A stretch of 64,000 nt of DNA from Oscillospiraceae bacterium (GCA_017624915.1 JAGAMC010000025.1:101672-165671), one strand, 5' to 3'. Positions 26,277 through 35,358 are shown, numbered from the stretch's first letter. The notes: generated by a model from the letters alone, not told the origin. Numbers and translations: made by a program.

Positions 26277-27344
26277 TTGGCCATCGACTTTTCCAATCCC
26301 GAATTTGATAACGAGGAGTTTCAGCCCCTTGTGACCACCTCTCTGACCCGGGAGGACGAGGGGGAGTATTCCCTGCGCCCCAGGACCCTGCGTGAGTACA
26401 TCGGTCAGCAGAAGGCCAAGGGCAATCTGGAGGTCTTTATCCAGGCGGCCAAGATGCGCAAAGAGCCCTTGGACCATGTGCTGCTCCACGGCCCTCCCGG
26501 CCTTGGCAAGACCACCCTGAGCGGTATCATTGCCAACGAGATGGGGGTCAACATCCGCATCACCTCCGGTCCTGCCATCGAAAAGCCGGGGGATCTTGCC
26601 GCCCTGCTGACCAATCTGCAGGAGAATGACATCCTCTTTGTGGACGAAATTCACCGGCTCAACCGGGCTGTGGAGGAGATCCTGTACCCGGCCATGGAGG
26701 ACTACGCCATCGACATCATCATCGGAAAAGGCCCTTCCGCAAACTCCGTGCGCCTTGACCTGCCGAGATTCACACTGATCGGCGCAACCACCCGGGCAGG
26801 ACAGTTGTCCGCGCCCCTGCGTGACCGCTTCGGCGTCACCCTGCGGCTGGAGCTGTATACCCCGGAGGAATTGGCGCAGATCGTGATCCGCTCTGCTGGT
26901 ATTCTGGAAGTGCCCATTGAATACGATGGAGCTATGGAAATCGCCCGCCGCTCCCGCGGTACGCCCCGTATTGCCAACCGCATGCTGCGCCGGGTGCGTG
27001 ACTTTGCTCAGGTGAAGGCGGGAGGCGTCATTACCAAAGAGGTGGCCGATCAGGCGCTTACGGCGCTGGAGATCGACGATTTGGGCCTCGATTCCATTGA
27101 CCACCGGATGCTGCACAGCATCATCGAGAACTATAAGGGTGGCCCTGTGGGACTTGAGACTCTTGCCGCCACCATCAATGAGGAGGCTGTGACGCTGGAG
27201 GATGTGTATGAACCCTACCTGATGCAGCTGGGCTTCCTCACCCGCACGCCCAGAGGACGCTGTGTCACCGCCAAGGCCTATCGGCATCTGGGTCTCTCTG
27301 TGCCCGGGGGAAAATGTGATTGCCCGGAGCAGTTGACATTTTGA
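26277..27344 (+). CDS. ruvB: Holliday junction branch migration DNA helicase RuvB
   Basis: A 355-residue AAA+ motor that drives branch migration with RuvA. TTG 26277 is the start, with GAGGAAG upstream. Walker A is [10 protein letters not shown] near 76-85, Walker B LFVDEIHR near 121-128, sensor 1 LIGATTRAG near 164-172 and the arginine finger in LRDRFG. A C-terminal winged helix contains [10 protein letters not shown] and FLTRTPRGR. Confidence 0.96.
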   Translation: MAIDFSNPEFDNEEFQPLVTTSLTREDEGEYSLRPRTLREYIGQQKAKGNLEVFIQAAKMRKEPLDHVLLHGPPGLGKTTLSGIIANEMGVNIRITSGPAIEKPGDLAALLTNLQENDILFVDEIHRLNRAVEEILYPAMEDYAIDIIIGKGPSANSVRLDLPRFTLIGATTRAGQLSAPLRDRFGVTLRLELYTPEELAQIVIRSAGILEVPIEYDGAMEIARRSRGTPRIANRMLRRVRDFAQVKAGGVITKEVADQALTALEIDDLGLDSIDHRMLHSIIENYKGGPVGLETLAATINEEAVTLEDVYEPYLMQLGFLTRTPRGRCVTAKAYRHLGLSVPGGKCDCPEQLTF

Positions 27345-27380
27345 GAGTAAACCTAAACTGTATTTCAGAGGTGTTTAATT

Positions 27381-28739
27381 ATGGGAAAATTGTTTGGAAC
27401 GGACGGCATTCGCGGCGTAGTCAACGCGGGTCTGGACGCGGATCTTGCATATAAGGTCGGTCTTGCCGCGGCGCAGGTACTGGCCAAGAATAAGGCGGCA
27501 GTGGAGAAGCCTCTGGTCACCATCGGAAAGGATACCCGTATCTCCGGTGACCTGCTCAAGGGTTCGCTGATCGCGGGTCTGTGCACTGCCGGTGCGGATG
27601 TGCTGGATCTGGGTACTCTGCCTACCCCCGGTGTTGCCTGGGTCACTGTAGATGTGAAGGCAGACGCCGGTATCGTCATCTCCGCCAGCCACAACCCCTT
27701 TGAGCATAACGGTATCAAGATCTTCAACGGTCAGGGCTTCAAGCTGTCCGACGAGCTGGAGGAGAAAATTGAGGACATTGTCCTGTTCGGACACAACAAC
27801 GTGCCCATGAAGACCCATGGCGAGATCGGAAAGGTCAGCTATGTGGCGGCAAAGGCGTCCGAGGACTACATCGACCATCTGGAGGGCTCTGTGGACTCCA
27901 CGCTGGGCGGTCTGCGTATTCTGGTGGACTGCGCCAACGGCGCGGCGTCTGCCACCGCGGCCCGGCTGTTTGACCGCTTCTCCAAGCTGCGCACCGATGT
28001 GATCAACGCTGACCCCGATGGGGTGAATATCAACGCCAAGTGCGGCTCCACCCATATTGACGCGCTGGCCGCCATGGTCAAGGCGGGCGGCTACGACATG
28101 GGCATCGCCTTTGACGGGGACGCAGACCGCTGTCTTGCGGTGGATGAGCTTGGCAACCTCATCGACGGCGATCAGATCATGGCCGCCTGCGGCATGGACC
28201 TGAAAAAGAAGAGCAAGCTGTCCGGGGACACCATCGTGGCCACTGTTATGTCCAATCTTGGCCTGCATGTATGGAGCAAGGAAAACGGGCTTAAACTTGA
28301 ATGTACCGATGTGGGTGACCGCAACGTGCTGGAGCGCATGGTGGAAAAAGGCTATGTCATCGGCGGCGAGCAGTCCGGCCACATGATCTTTCTGGAGCAC
28401 GCTACCACCGGCGACGGTCAGCTGACCGCCCTGCAGATGCTGGCGCTGCTGAAGGACAGCGGCAAAAAAGCCAGCGAGGTGTTTGGTGCCTGCCCCCGTT
28501 ATCCTCAGGTTCTGATCAATGTCCCCGTGGCCGATAACGACGTGAAAAAAGCGGTTATGGCCAGCGATAAGCTGTGGGAAGCGGTCAGGGAAGAGGAGGC
28601 TGCTCTGGCCGGAAAGGGACGCGTTTTGGTGAGGGCTTCCGGCACCGAGGCCCTTATGCGGGTTATGGTGGAAGCTGAGAGCGAACAGACGGCTCAGGAC
28701 TGCGCCCGGCGTCTTGCTGATCTTGTAAAAGAACTCTGA
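27381..28739 (+). CDS. glmM: Phosphoglucosamine mutase
   Basis: A 452-residue enzyme converting glucosamine-6-P to glucosamine-1-P for UDP-GlcNAc and peptidoglycan. GTDGIRG at 6-12, the phosphoserine loop ISASHNPFEHNG (S103), metal loop FDGDADRC near 240 and the C-terminal phosphate-binding RASGTEALMR are all present. Length is standard. It is 36 bp after ruvB. Confidence 0.96.
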   Translation: MGKLFGTDGIRGVVNAGLDADLAYKVGLAAAQVLAKNKAAVEKPLVTIGKDTRISGDLLKGSLIAGLCTAGADVLDLGTLPTPGVAWVTVDVKADAGIVISASHNPFEHNGIKIFNGQGFKLSDELEEKIEDIVLFGHNNVPMKTHGEIGKVSYVAAKASEDYIDHLEGSVDSTLGGLRILVDCANGAASATAARLFDRFSKLRTDVINADPDGVNINAKCGSTHIDALAAMVKAGGYDMGIAFDGDADRCLAVDELGNLIDGDQIMAACGMDLKKKSKLSGDTIVATVMSNLGLHVWSKENGLKLECTDVGDRNVLERMVEKGYVIGGEQSGHMIFLEHATTGDGQLTALQMLALLKDSGKKASEVFGACPRYPQVLINVPVADNDVKKAVMASDKLWEAVREEEAALAGKGRVLVRASGTEALMRVMVEAESEQTAQDCARRLADLVKEL

Positions 28740-28805
28740 AGCAGGATGAAACGGACGAAAACTGGTAGATTTGAAAGAAAATCTCAAACTTTTTCGAGAA
28801 ATCTC

Positions 28806-28834
28806 TTGACAAAACATACAGATTTCATTAAACT
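28806..28834 (+). promoter_or_regulatory. sigma-A promoter for the SigH-like gene
   Basis: Consensus TTGACA (28806-28811), 17-bp spacer, TAAACT (28829-28834), about 17 bp before the start codon. Confidence 0.65.
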
Positions 28835-28851
28835 ACTTTAGGAGTGTGAGC

Positions 28852-29469
28852 ATGAGAAACGACCAGTGTGATCTTCAGCAGCTTACCGATGAACAGCTGT
28901 GTGCCCTGGCGGCCCAGGAGAGTTCCGAGGCTGAACAACTGCTCGTTTCCCGCTATTCCCGTCTTGTGCGCATCTGTGCCCGGCCACTGTTTCTGGCGGG
29001 CGGTGACAGTGAGGATTTGATCCAGGAAGGCATGGTCGGACTGATCAAAGGCATTCGTACCTACGATCAGAGCCGTCAGGCACTTTTCCGAACCTATGCC
29101 GAGATCTGTATCCGCAGTCAGTTAGTTTCTGCAGTGCGCAGAGCAGCGCGGGATAAGCACTCGCCGCTGAATAACTATATCTCATTCGAGACCCCTCTGT
29201 TTGACACAGCCGGTTTTGTATCCGACCAAAAGGACAACCCGGAAGAAGTGCTCATCGGCAAAGAGGAATGGAAAGAGCGTTTACGCGCGCTGAAAGACCA
29301 GTTGTCCGGGTTCGAGGCTGAGATCCTGCAGCAATACCTGAATGGGTTATCCTATTCCGACATCGCTCGGCGCACCGGCAGATCACAAAAGTCGGTGGAT
29401 AACGCAGTTCAGCGTATCCGGCGCAAAGTTGCGCGCCAGTTTACTTCCGGCGACATCAGCAAAGGCTGA
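28852..29469 (+). CDS. RNA polymerase sigma-70 family factor, SigH-like
   Basis: A 205-residue factor. Region 2 carries the SigH-like stretch AEQLLVSRYSRLVRICARPLFLAGGDSEDLIQEGMVGLIKGIRTYD, here only part cited per motif: GDSEDLIQEG near 58-67. It continues with FRTYAEICIRSQL and KHSPLNNYISF, as in Spo0H. Region 4 ends LSYSDIARRTGRSQKSVDNAVQRIRRK. SigH drives early sporulation and transition-state genes; the assignment is by resemblance. AGGAG lies seven bases before ATG 28852. Confidence 0.82.
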   Translation: MRNDQCDLQQLTDEQLCALAAQESSEAEQLLVSRYSRLVRICARPLFLAGGDSEDLIQEGMVGLIKGIRTYDQSRQALFRTYAEICIRSQLVSAVRRAARDKHSPLNNYISFETPLFDTAGFVSDQKDNPEEVLIGKEEWKERLRALKDQLSGFEAEILQQYLNGLSYSDIARRTGRSQKSVDNAVQRIRRKVARQFTSGDISKG

Positions 29470-29546
29470 TCGCAAATATCACACTGACCCAGCAAATTCG
29501 GTTTATTCCGGGCCTGGGCAACAACAGTCAAAGAGAGGGAAAACAC

Positions 29547-29825
29547 ATGTACGAAGACAAGACTCTGGTATGCAAGGAATGTGGCAGCGAGTTCGTGTTC
29601 ACCGCCGGTGAGCAGGAGTTCTACGCCGAGAGAGGTTTCCAGAACGAGCCTCAGCGCTGCAAGGCTTGCCGTGACGCTCGCAAGAACGCCGCCCGCGGCC
29701 CCCGCGAGTATTTCACCGCTGTCTGCGCCGCTTGCGGTGGCGAGGCTAAGGTTCCCTTCGAGCCCAAGTCCGATCGTCCCGTTTACTGCAGCGACTGCTT
29801 CGCCAAGATGCGCGAGCAGGGCTAA
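29547..29825 (+). CDS. Zinc-ribbon protein (zinc-binding domain, two CxxC pairs)
   Basis: A 92-residue small protein with two zinc knuckles: CKECGSEF...CKACRD (about 9-42) and CAACGGEA...CSDCFAKM (about 60-86), joined by an Ala/Arg-rich linker. It resembles the probable-zinc-binding/zf-trcl proteins often followed by a terminator in clostridia. Codons are strongly biased to GC-ending ones, hinting at high expression. AGAGAGGG precedes ATG 29547. Role unknown; nucleic-acid binding is likely. Confidence 0.8.
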   Translation: MYEDKTLVCKECGSEFVFTAGEQEFYAERGFQNEPQRCKACRDARKNAARGPREYFTAVCAACGGEAKVPFEPKSDRPVYCSDCFAKMREQG

Positions 29826-29849
29826 TCGCCGGTAAGCAAACAAGCAGTG

Positions 29850-29885
29850 AACCCCACCCGGTGTTCTGGGTGGGGTTTCTTGTTT
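29850..29885 (+). terminator. Terminator after the zinc-ribbon gene
   Basis: AACCCCACCC / GGGTGGGGTT stem followed by TCTTGTTTG. Confidence 0.75.
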
Positions 29886-29933
29886 GTGTGGCGGGCAGAC
29901 GGTCAAATTACCTGTTAAATTTGGGATTTGCCA

Positions 29934-29962
29934 TTGAAAAAGGACGAAGGATAGGTTATACT
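29934..29962 (+). promoter_or_regulatory. sigma-A promoter for the DUF1858 gene
   Basis: TTGAAA (29934-29939), 17-bp spacer, TATACT (29957-29962). Confidence 0.7.
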
Positions 29963-29992
29963 ATTTTCATCACTGATTTGGAGGAAACACAA

Positions 29993-30196
29993 ATGACAAT
30001 CACCAAAGATACGATCATCGGCGATATTCTTACCATCGCCCCTCAGACCGCTCCCATCTTCCTGTCCATCGGCATGCACTGCCTGGGCTGCCCCGCTTCC
30101 CGCGGTGAGACTGTGGAGCAGGCCTGCGCCGTTCACGGCGTGGATGTGGACGCCCTGCTGGCGAAGGTCAACGAAGCCATCGCTGCCGGCAACTAA
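29993..30196 (+). CDS. DUF1858 domain-containing protein
   Basis: A 67-residue protein starting at ATG 29993 behind GGAGG. It begins MTITKDTIIGDIL and has the DUF1858 hallmark GMHCLGCPASRGETVEQACAVHGVD, a redox-type CxxC. Such domains occur alone or fused to hybrid-cluster and other anaerobic redox proteins. It stands alone here with its own promoter and terminator. The exact role is unknown. Confidence 0.87.
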   Translation: MTITKDTIIGDILTIAPQTAPIFLSIGMHCLGCPASRGETVEQACAVHGVDVDALLAKVNEAIAAGN

Positions 30197-30203
30197 GACC
30201 GAA

Positions 30204-30236
30204 AATACAGGCGGCTGTGGTCGCCTGTATTTTTTT
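30204..30236 (+). terminator. Terminator after the DUF1858 gene
   Basis: AATACAGGCG / CGCCTGTATT stem followed by TTTTTT. Confidence 0.85.
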
Positions 30237-30258
30237 GCTCTGATTGGGATGTGATATC

Positions 30259-30972
30259 ATGAAACAACTGGAATTGACACCTCGGCTTCAGGTTGTGGCA
30301 GAGCTGGTTGTCCCCGGTGCTTCCATCGCGGACATCGGAACTGACCACGCATACCTGCCCGTGTGGCTGCTGCTGCAGGGGCGTGTGCGCAAGGCAATCG
30401 CCGCGGACCTGAGACAGGGGCCGCTGGACCGGGCACGGCTGACAGCCAGACAGTATGAATGCAGCAGTGATATATCCTTTCGCCTGTGTGACGGATTGGA
30501 AGGGATCAGCCCGGAGGAGGTGGATACCATTGTCATTGCCGGTATGGGTGGCGAGACCATTGCCGCCATTCTGGATGCCGCATCCTGGACACGGGATGAA
30601 CGGTATACGTTTATCCTCCAGCCCATGAGTGCCCAGCCTGAACTGAGAGGCTGGCTGTGGCGAAATGGTTTTGACATTCAAAAAGAAGAAGTAGTCCGTG
30701 AAGGGAAAAAACTTTACAATATCTTCGTTGCAAGATTTTCTGATCCGGCTCCGATGTCTCTGGGCGAGGAATGGGCAGGTCGGCAGAGTCCGGAGCTTGT
30801 ACAGCCGGGCCGTGAAGAATATCTTGCCCAGCTGCTGGAAAAGACCGAGCGGGCCATCAGCGGTATTTCCCGGGGAAAGGGCGAGGGGAGCGCAGCGCGG
30901 CTGGACGAGGCGGTCCGGGTGCGTGATGCCCTTATAAAAATGAAGGAGGAGTGGGATGCATGGCAGAAGTAA
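30259..30972 (+). CDS. trmK: tRNA (adenine(22)-N1)-methyltransferase
   Basis: A 237-residue SAM-dependent methylase forming m1A22. MKQLELTPRLQVVAELV opens the fold, SIADIGTDHAYLP near 25-37 is the SAM loop, and VIAGMGGETIAAIL near 91-104 is typical of TrmK. A C-terminal coiled-coil (LAQLLEKTERAISG) follows. ATG 30259 is preferred over an upstream in-frame codon. Its stop overlaps the nif3 start, as in B. subtilis yqfN-yqfO. Confidence 0.92.
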   Translation: MKQLELTPRLQVVAELVVPGASIADIGTDHAYLPVWLLLQGRVRKAIAADLRQGPLDRARLTARQYECSSDISFRLCDGLEGISPEEVDTIVIAGMGGETIAAILDAASWTRDERYTFILQPMSAQPELRGWLWRNGFDIQKEEVVREGKKLYNIFVARFSDPAPMSLGEEWAGRQSPELVQPGREEYLAQLLEKTERAISGISRGKGEGSAARLDEAVRVRDALIKMKEEWDAWQK

Positions 30973-31760
30973 AGGATATTTACAATTATCTTGATGTTCT
31001 GGCGCCTTTTTCAACACAGGAGAGCTTTGATAATGCCGGCCTGCTGGTGGGTCGGAAAAGCGCAGAAGTAAATACAGTATTGGTGGCCCTTGACATTACA
31101 CAGGAAGTGATCCGGGAGGCTGTTGAGATAGGAGCACAGCTTATCGTGGCCCATCATCCGATCATTTTTGACCCTGTCCGCTCTGTGACCGGCGAAACGA
31201 TCACCGGAGAGCTGGTGCTTCAGCTTGCCGAGGCGGGGATCGCCGCCATCTGTGCCCACACCAACCTGGATGCGGCACAGGGGGGAGTCAACGATCTTCT
31301 GGCCCGTACCCTTGGCCTTGAGCAGATTGGCCAGCTGTGCCAATCCGGGGTGGATGAGCAGGGAAGAGCCTACGGAATCGGCCGCACAGGTACGAGAAAA
31401 GGCTGTGATAACGTAAGTGCGGAAGAATTTGCCGCAGCGGTAAAAACTGCTCTTGGCGCGGCCTGCGTGCGCTATGTGGACGGGGGAAAACCCGTTGCAC
31501 GCGTAGCGGTGGGCGGCGGAGCCTGTGGAAGTATGCTTCATGACGCGGTGCGGGCCGGATGCGACACCTTTGTCACCGCTGATGTGAAGTACAATGTGTT
31601 TCTTGAGGCCAAAGAGCTGGGGATCAATCTGCTGGATGCGGGCCACTTTCCCACAGAGGATGTGGTTTGTCAGCCCCTGGCCGATCTGCTCAGTGCACGG
31701 TTTCCCGAACTGACAGTCCGCAAGTCAACGGTCCACAGGGAAGTTTTTTCGTGTGTATAA
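30960..31760 (+). CDS. Nif3-like dinuclear metal centre hexameric protein
   Basis: A 266-residue member of the Nif3/YqfO (GTP cyclohydrolase I type 2) family. Metal ligands are visible in VAHHPIIF near 60, CAHTNLDAA near 98, and the late LLDAGHFPTED histidine/glutamate. AAGGAGG precedes ATG 30960. It overlaps trmK by 13 bp, a conserved pair. The true activity is unsettled. Confidence 0.9.
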   Translation: MAEVKDIYNYLDVLAPFSTQESFDNAGLLVGRKSAEVNTVLVALDITQEVIREAVEIGAQLIVAHHPIIFDPVRSVTGETITGELVLQLAEAGIAAICAHTNLDAAQGGVNDLLARTLGLEQIGQLCQSGVDEQGRAYGIGRTGTRKGCDNVSAEEFAAAVKTALGAACVRYVDGGKPVARVAVGGGACGSMLHDAVRAGCDTFVTADVKYNVFLEAKELGINLLDAGHFPTEDVVCQPLADLLSARFPELTVRKSTVHREVFSCV

Positions 31761-31771
31761 GCTGTTATAGG

Positions 31772-31800
31772 TTGCAAAAATTCTCATGACATGATATAAT
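31772..31800 (+). promoter_or_regulatory. sigma-A promoter for yebC
   Basis: TTGCAA (31772-31777), 17-bp spacer, perfect TATAAT (31795-31800). Confidence 0.75.
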
Positions 31801-31840
31801 ACTCCCGCTTTTCAGCATGATATAGAAGGGAACGATACTA

Positions 31841-32569
31841 ATGTCCGGACATTCCAAGTGGCATAATATTCAGAAAACAAAGGGCGCGGCCGATGCCAAG
31901 CGCTCCCAGATCTTTACCAAAATCGCCCGCGAGATGATCGTGGCGGTCAAGACCGGCGGAAGCGGCGATCCAGCCAACAACTCCCGTCTGGCTACTGTTA
32001 TTGCCAAGGCCAAGGCGGCCAACATGCCCAACGATAACATCAAGCGCACCATCGACAAAGCTCTGGGCGCCGGAAACACCGACAGCTTTGAAAACGTGGT
32101 GTACGAGGGCTACGGCCCCAACGGCGTGGCTGTCATTGTAGAAGCGCTGACCGACAACCGCAACCGCACGGCACCTGAAGTGCGTCACCTGCTGGACAAG
32201 TACGGCAAGGGTCTGGGCGCCACCGGCTGTGTCTCCTGGTCCTTTGACCGCAAGGGCGTTATCGTCATCGAGGCCGAGGATCTGGACGAGGATACCGTCA
32301 TGATGGACGCCCTTGAGGCCGGCGCAGACGATATGCAGGCAGACGAGGACGTGTTTGAGGTCTATACCGATCCCGATGCCTTCAACGACGTCGTTTCCGC
32401 GCTGGAGGGCAAGGGCTATACCTTCCTGGAGGCGGGCGTGCAGATGGTTCCCCAGAACTATGTCACCCTGACTGATGAGACCGATATCAAGAACATGGAA
32501 AAGCTCATCGACTTCCTGGAGGAAAATGACGACGTGCAGAACGTCTACCACAACTGGGAACAGAATTAA
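31841..32569 (+). CDS. YebC/PmpR family protein
   Basis: A 242-residue protein starting MSGHSKWHNIQKTKGAADAKR, the family signature, with NNSRLATVIAKAKAANMPNDNIKR and a long acidic middle and end. YebC proteins have been described as transcription regulators and, more recently, as factors aiding ribosomes at proline stretches; the sequence does not decide. AAGGGAACG precedes the start. Monocistronic. Confidence 0.94.
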   Translation: MSGHSKWHNIQKTKGAADAKRSQIFTKIAREMIVAVKTGGSGDPANNSRLATVIAKAKAANMPNDNIKRTIDKALGAGNTDSFENVVYEGYGPNGVAVIVEALTDNRNRTAPEVRHLLDKYGKGLGATGCVSWSFDRKGVIVIEAEDLDEDTVMMDALEAGADDMQADEDVFEVYTDPDAFNDVVSALEGKGYTFLEAGVQMVPQNYVTLTDETDIKNMEKLIDFLEENDDVQNVYHNWEQN

Positions 32570-32574
32570 ACCGA

Positions 32575-32622
32575 AAATATGCCTCGTTCCTGTTTTTAAC
32601 AAGAAGGAGGCATATTTCTTTC
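32575..32622 (+). terminator. Terminator of yebC
   Basis: AAATATGCCTC / GAGGCATATTT stem with a long loop, followed by CTTTC. Confidence 0.7.
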
Positions 32623-32678
32623 AAAACCGGACTCGAAGTCAAGTTTTTTAATTCTAATGAAAGAAGCAGGTGACAGAT

Positions 32679-33989
32679 ATGACCTTTTCTGAGGACATCA
32701 GGTATGTGGGAGTGAATGACCACGAAATCGATCTGTTCGAGGGGCAGTACCATGTGCCCAATGGCATGTCTTATAATTCTTATGTAATCGTTGACAGTCA
32801 GATCGCAGTTGTCGATGCGGTGGACGCCCGGTTTGCCGATACGTGGCTTGATAATATCCGGGGTGTACTGGGGGACAGGACACCGGATTACCTGATCGTC
32901 CAACATATGGAACCGGACCACTCCGGAAGTGTTCTGCATTTTATGAATGCGTACCCCGAAACAAAGATCGTAGCCTCTGCCAAGGCCTTTGTTATGATCC
33001 GGAATTTCTTCGGTATGGATTTTGCGCAGCAGCAGGTGGCGGTGGATGAAGGGGCCACGCTGTCTCTGGGCAGACACGAGCTGACGTTCATCACCGCACC
33101 CATGGTCCACTGGCCTGAGGTCATCATGACCTACGACAGCGCGGAAAAGGTCCTGTTTTCTGCAGATGCTTTCGGCAAGTTCGGGGCACTTGATGTGGAG
33201 GAGGATTGGGCCTGCGAGGCGCGCCGCTACTATATTGGCATCGTGGGCAAATACGGTGCTCCGGTGCAGACCGTGCTGAAGAAGGCCGCCGGTCTGGATA
33301 TTCGGGTGATCTGTCCTTTGCATGGCCCTGTGCTGACCGAGGGTCTTGGCTATTATATCGGCCTTTACAACATCTGGTCCAGCTATCAGCCGGAGGAGGA
33401 GGGGGTCATGATCGCCTATACCTCTATCTACGGAAACACGAAGAAGGCTGTGGAACTGCTGGCGGACAAGCTCAAGCAGTATGGCTGCCGGAAGGTTGTC
33501 GTTAACGACTTGGCGCGCTGTGACATGGCGGAGGCGGTTGAAGATGCCTTCCGCTACAGCAAGCTGGTTCTGGCCACCACCACCTATAATGGCGGTATTT
33601 TCCCCTTTATGCATGAGTTTATCAACCATCTGACCGAGCGCAATTTCTGCAACAGAACCGTGGCCTTCATGGAGAACGGAAGCTGGGCCCCTGTTGCCGT
33701 CCGGGTGATGAAGGGGATGCTGGAAAAGAGCAAAAACCTGACCTGTGCAAATACGGATGTGAAGATCCTTTCCGCTCTGAATGCTGACAGCACGGCACAG
33801 CTGGAGGCACTGGCGAAAGAACTGTGTCAGCAGGCGGTGGAACATGCCGAACCCGAAGTTCAGACCGAGGACGGCAGAAAGTTTGTATGCAAGATCTGCG
33901 GCTATGTTTATGAAGGAGACGAGCTTCCTGAGGACTTTGTCTGCCCTCTGTGCAAGCGGGGAACAGACGTTTTTGAGGAAGTGAACTGA
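32679..33989 (+). CDS. FprA-type flavodiiron protein with C-terminal rubredoxin domain
   Basis: A 436-residue O2/NO reductase of anaerobes. The N-terminal metallo-beta-lactamase domain has the diiron ligands in QHMEPDHSG near 77-85, HWPE near 145 and SADAFG near 164. A flavodoxin domain starts IAYTSIYGNTKKA near 250. The last 50 residues are a rubredoxin-like CKICGYVYEGDELPEDFVCPLCKRG, so electrons can enter within the same chain. It reduces O2 or NO without releasing superoxide, fitting a strict anaerobe with the nearby SOR-like regulator. Confidence 0.93.
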   Translation: MTFSEDIRYVGVNDHEIDLFEGQYHVPNGMSYNSYVIVDSQIAVVDAVDARFADTWLDNIRGVLGDRTPDYLIVQHMEPDHSGSVLHFMNAYPETKIVASAKAFVMIRNFFGMDFAQQQVAVDEGATLSLGRHELTFITAPMVHWPEVIMTYDSAEKVLFSADAFGKFGALDVEEDWACEARRYYIGIVGKYGAPVQTVLKKAAGLDIRVICPLHGPVLTEGLGYYIGLYNIWSSYQPEEEGVMIAYTSIYGNTKKAVELLADKLKQYGCRKVVVNDLARCDMAEAVEDAFRYSKLVLATTTYNGGIFPFMHEFINHLTERNFCNRTVAFMENGSWAPVAVRVMKGMLEKSKNLTCANTDVKILSALNADSTAQLEALAKELCQQAVEHAEPEVQTEDGRKFVCKICGYVYEGDELPEDFVCPLCKRGTDVFEEVN

Positions 33990-33993
33990 ACAT

Positions 33994-34030
33994 AAAAAAA
34001 GACCGCGGCAGTTTTCTGCCGCGGTCTTTT
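33994..34030 (+). terminator. Bidirectional terminator between the flavodiiron gene and rnpB
   Basis: A perfect AAAGACCGCGGCAG / CTGCCGCGGTCTTT hairpin with T-runs on both strands ends two convergent transcripts. Confidence 0.88.
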
Positions 34031-34033
34031 GGT

Positions 34034-34500
34034 TGCAAGTAAGCCTGTAAGCCGGGTTCTGTCATTTAAGACAGCCATCTATCTCGACGCACCGTTGCCG
34101 ATACGCTCAAGCCGCCTCCCTGGGACGGTCGGGCCGACCATATGTCCCACCACGGCGTTGCTCCGGATAGAGTTTACAGCAATGGACGCTTTCACACGCC
34201 ATTGGGTGAGCTCTTACCTCGCCTTTCCACCCTTACCTCGTCGTCGCAAGCTTCGTATCCCTTATTTTGCTGCAAGCGGCAAAATGCGGTCACTGCGCTG
34301 CTCCTCCTCTCCCCACACGACCCGCTTTCGCTGGGCTCGTGCGGGGGCCCCAATATGGGGAGAGGCGGTATATCTCTGTTGCACTTTTCCTGGGGTCGCC
34401 CCCGGCGGGTGTTACCCGTTATCCTTGCCCTGTGGAGCCCGGACTTTCCTCACAGGCGGGCCTTTCGCCCCGTCCGCGCGGCTGTCCAGCTTGCTTGCCT
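34034..34500 (-). ncRNA. rnpB: RNase P RNA, bacterial type A-like
   Basis: On the minus strand the 5' end GCAAGCAAGCTGGACAG pairs with the 3' CTTACTTGC. Conserved segments: GAGGAAAGTCCGGGCTCC, AGGGTAACACCC-type P-region, GTAAGAGCTCACC near the middle and the 3' ACAGAACCCGGCTTAC. Length about 467 nt. It matures tRNA 5' ends. Its ends fit the promoter at 34505-34533 and the terminator at 33994. Open frames inside it are not genes. Confidence 0.95.
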
Positions 34501-34504
34501 GAAC

Positions 34505-34533
34505 ATCATACAGGAAAAGCGGGTGGGTGTCAA
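34505..34533 (-). promoter_or_regulatory. Promoter of rnpB
   Basis: On the minus strand TTGACA (34528-34533), 17-bp spacer, TATGAT (34505-34510), placing transcription start at about 34499. Confidence 0.75.
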
Positions 34534-34572
34534 ATGGATTTTGATTCCTGTCTGGGCTGCACCTTGCAAAAT

Positions 34573-35157
34573 TCAGAATTTCTGCTTCATTAGCCCGTGA
34601 CGATTGCAGTACAGATACAGATAACCTCTGCCCCTGAATTGAAAGCGGCACTCAGCATTGCCTTCCGGATAGAGTTTTACCAGCTGGAGCTTGTCGGAGG
34701 TCACGTAAGCGAGAAAGGAAATGTAGTGTGTTTTTGTCATTTCATGCTTCACAACAACAAAATGCTCGTCTTCCACTTGCTCCACAGTGATTTCGTGGGC
34801 AAAGTCAACATCATCTGCTTCCAATGGAGGCAAAGCAACGCCGCAGCAGCTTACAACGGCTTCGCCTAAGGCATGGATGATGTTTCCGCATATTGGGCAG
34901 CAATAAAACTTGGAACGCAGCATGTTTCCCGAAGCATTTTTGTTGATAACGGTATTTCCTGACATTAACTCCATTACGGACACATCCAGCGCAGAAGCGA
35001 TGGCATCCAATAGGGAAATATCAGGCAGACCCTTGGCGGTCTCCCACTTGGATATGGTTTTGGGGCTTACATCAATGACACTTGCCAGTGCCGCCTGTGT
35101 CATGTTCTTGCGTTCCCGCAGTCTGCGGATAGTAGCACCGGTTACATAGTTGTCCAA
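34573..35157 (-). CDS. HTH regulator fused to a complete desulfoferrodoxin-type superoxide reductase module
   Basis: A 194-residue protein in two parts. Residues 8-62 are an XRE/Cro HTH (IRRLRERKNMTQAALASVI). Residues 84-194 match desulfoferrodoxin. Center I cysteines are in CPIC (C87, C90) plus C104-C105. The SOR center II ligands are H121 (AHEITVE), H138 and H144 (HEMTKTH spacing), C184 and H187 (YCNRHGL). All nine metal ligands are kept, so it could bind iron and either scavenge superoxide or sense it to control transcription. Start is TTG 35157 with AAGGAGG. It has its own promoter. Confidence 0.85.
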   Translation of the reverse strand: MDNYVTGATIRRLRERKNMTQAALASVIDVSPKTISKWETAKGLPDISLLDAIASALDVSVMELMSGNTVINKNASGNMLRSKFYCCPICGNIIHALGEAVVSCCGVALPPLEADDVDFAHEITVEQVEDEHFVVVKHEMTKTHYISFLAYVTSDKLQLVKLYPEGNAECRFQFRGRGYLYLYCNRHGLMKQKF

Positions 35158-35193
35158 GGCGCATGTCCTCCTTGTTTGCTTGTGTTTGTACTT

Positions 35194-35222
35194 ATTATAA
35201 ACGGGGAGATGTCAGGGCGCAA
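35194..35222 (-). promoter_or_regulatory. sigma-A promoter for the HTH-SOR gene
   Basis: On the minus strand TTGCGC (35217-35222), 17-bp spacer, perfect TATAAT (35194-35199). Confidence 0.7.
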
Positions 35223-35272
35223 CCTGCGCTGCGTAGACACCTTTGCTTTATAAGGGTCTGACGGGATTTCAA

Positions 35273-35301
35273 TTGAATTCTACACCAACTTATGGTAAAA
35301 T
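35273..35301 (+). promoter_or_regulatory. sigma-A promoter for murD
   Basis: TTGAAT (35273-35278), 17-bp spacer, TAAAAT (35296-35301). Confidence 0.7.
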
Positions 35302-35358
35302 AATAGATTGAAAGAAAACATCCATTCGGTTCTTATGTGAAGAAAGGATGACATTGAT

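Noticed and set aside
34029-34600. Overlapping plus-strand open frames of up to 157 codons
   Set aside because: They lie inside RNase P RNA, whose conserved segments, promoter and terminator are all visible on the minus strand.
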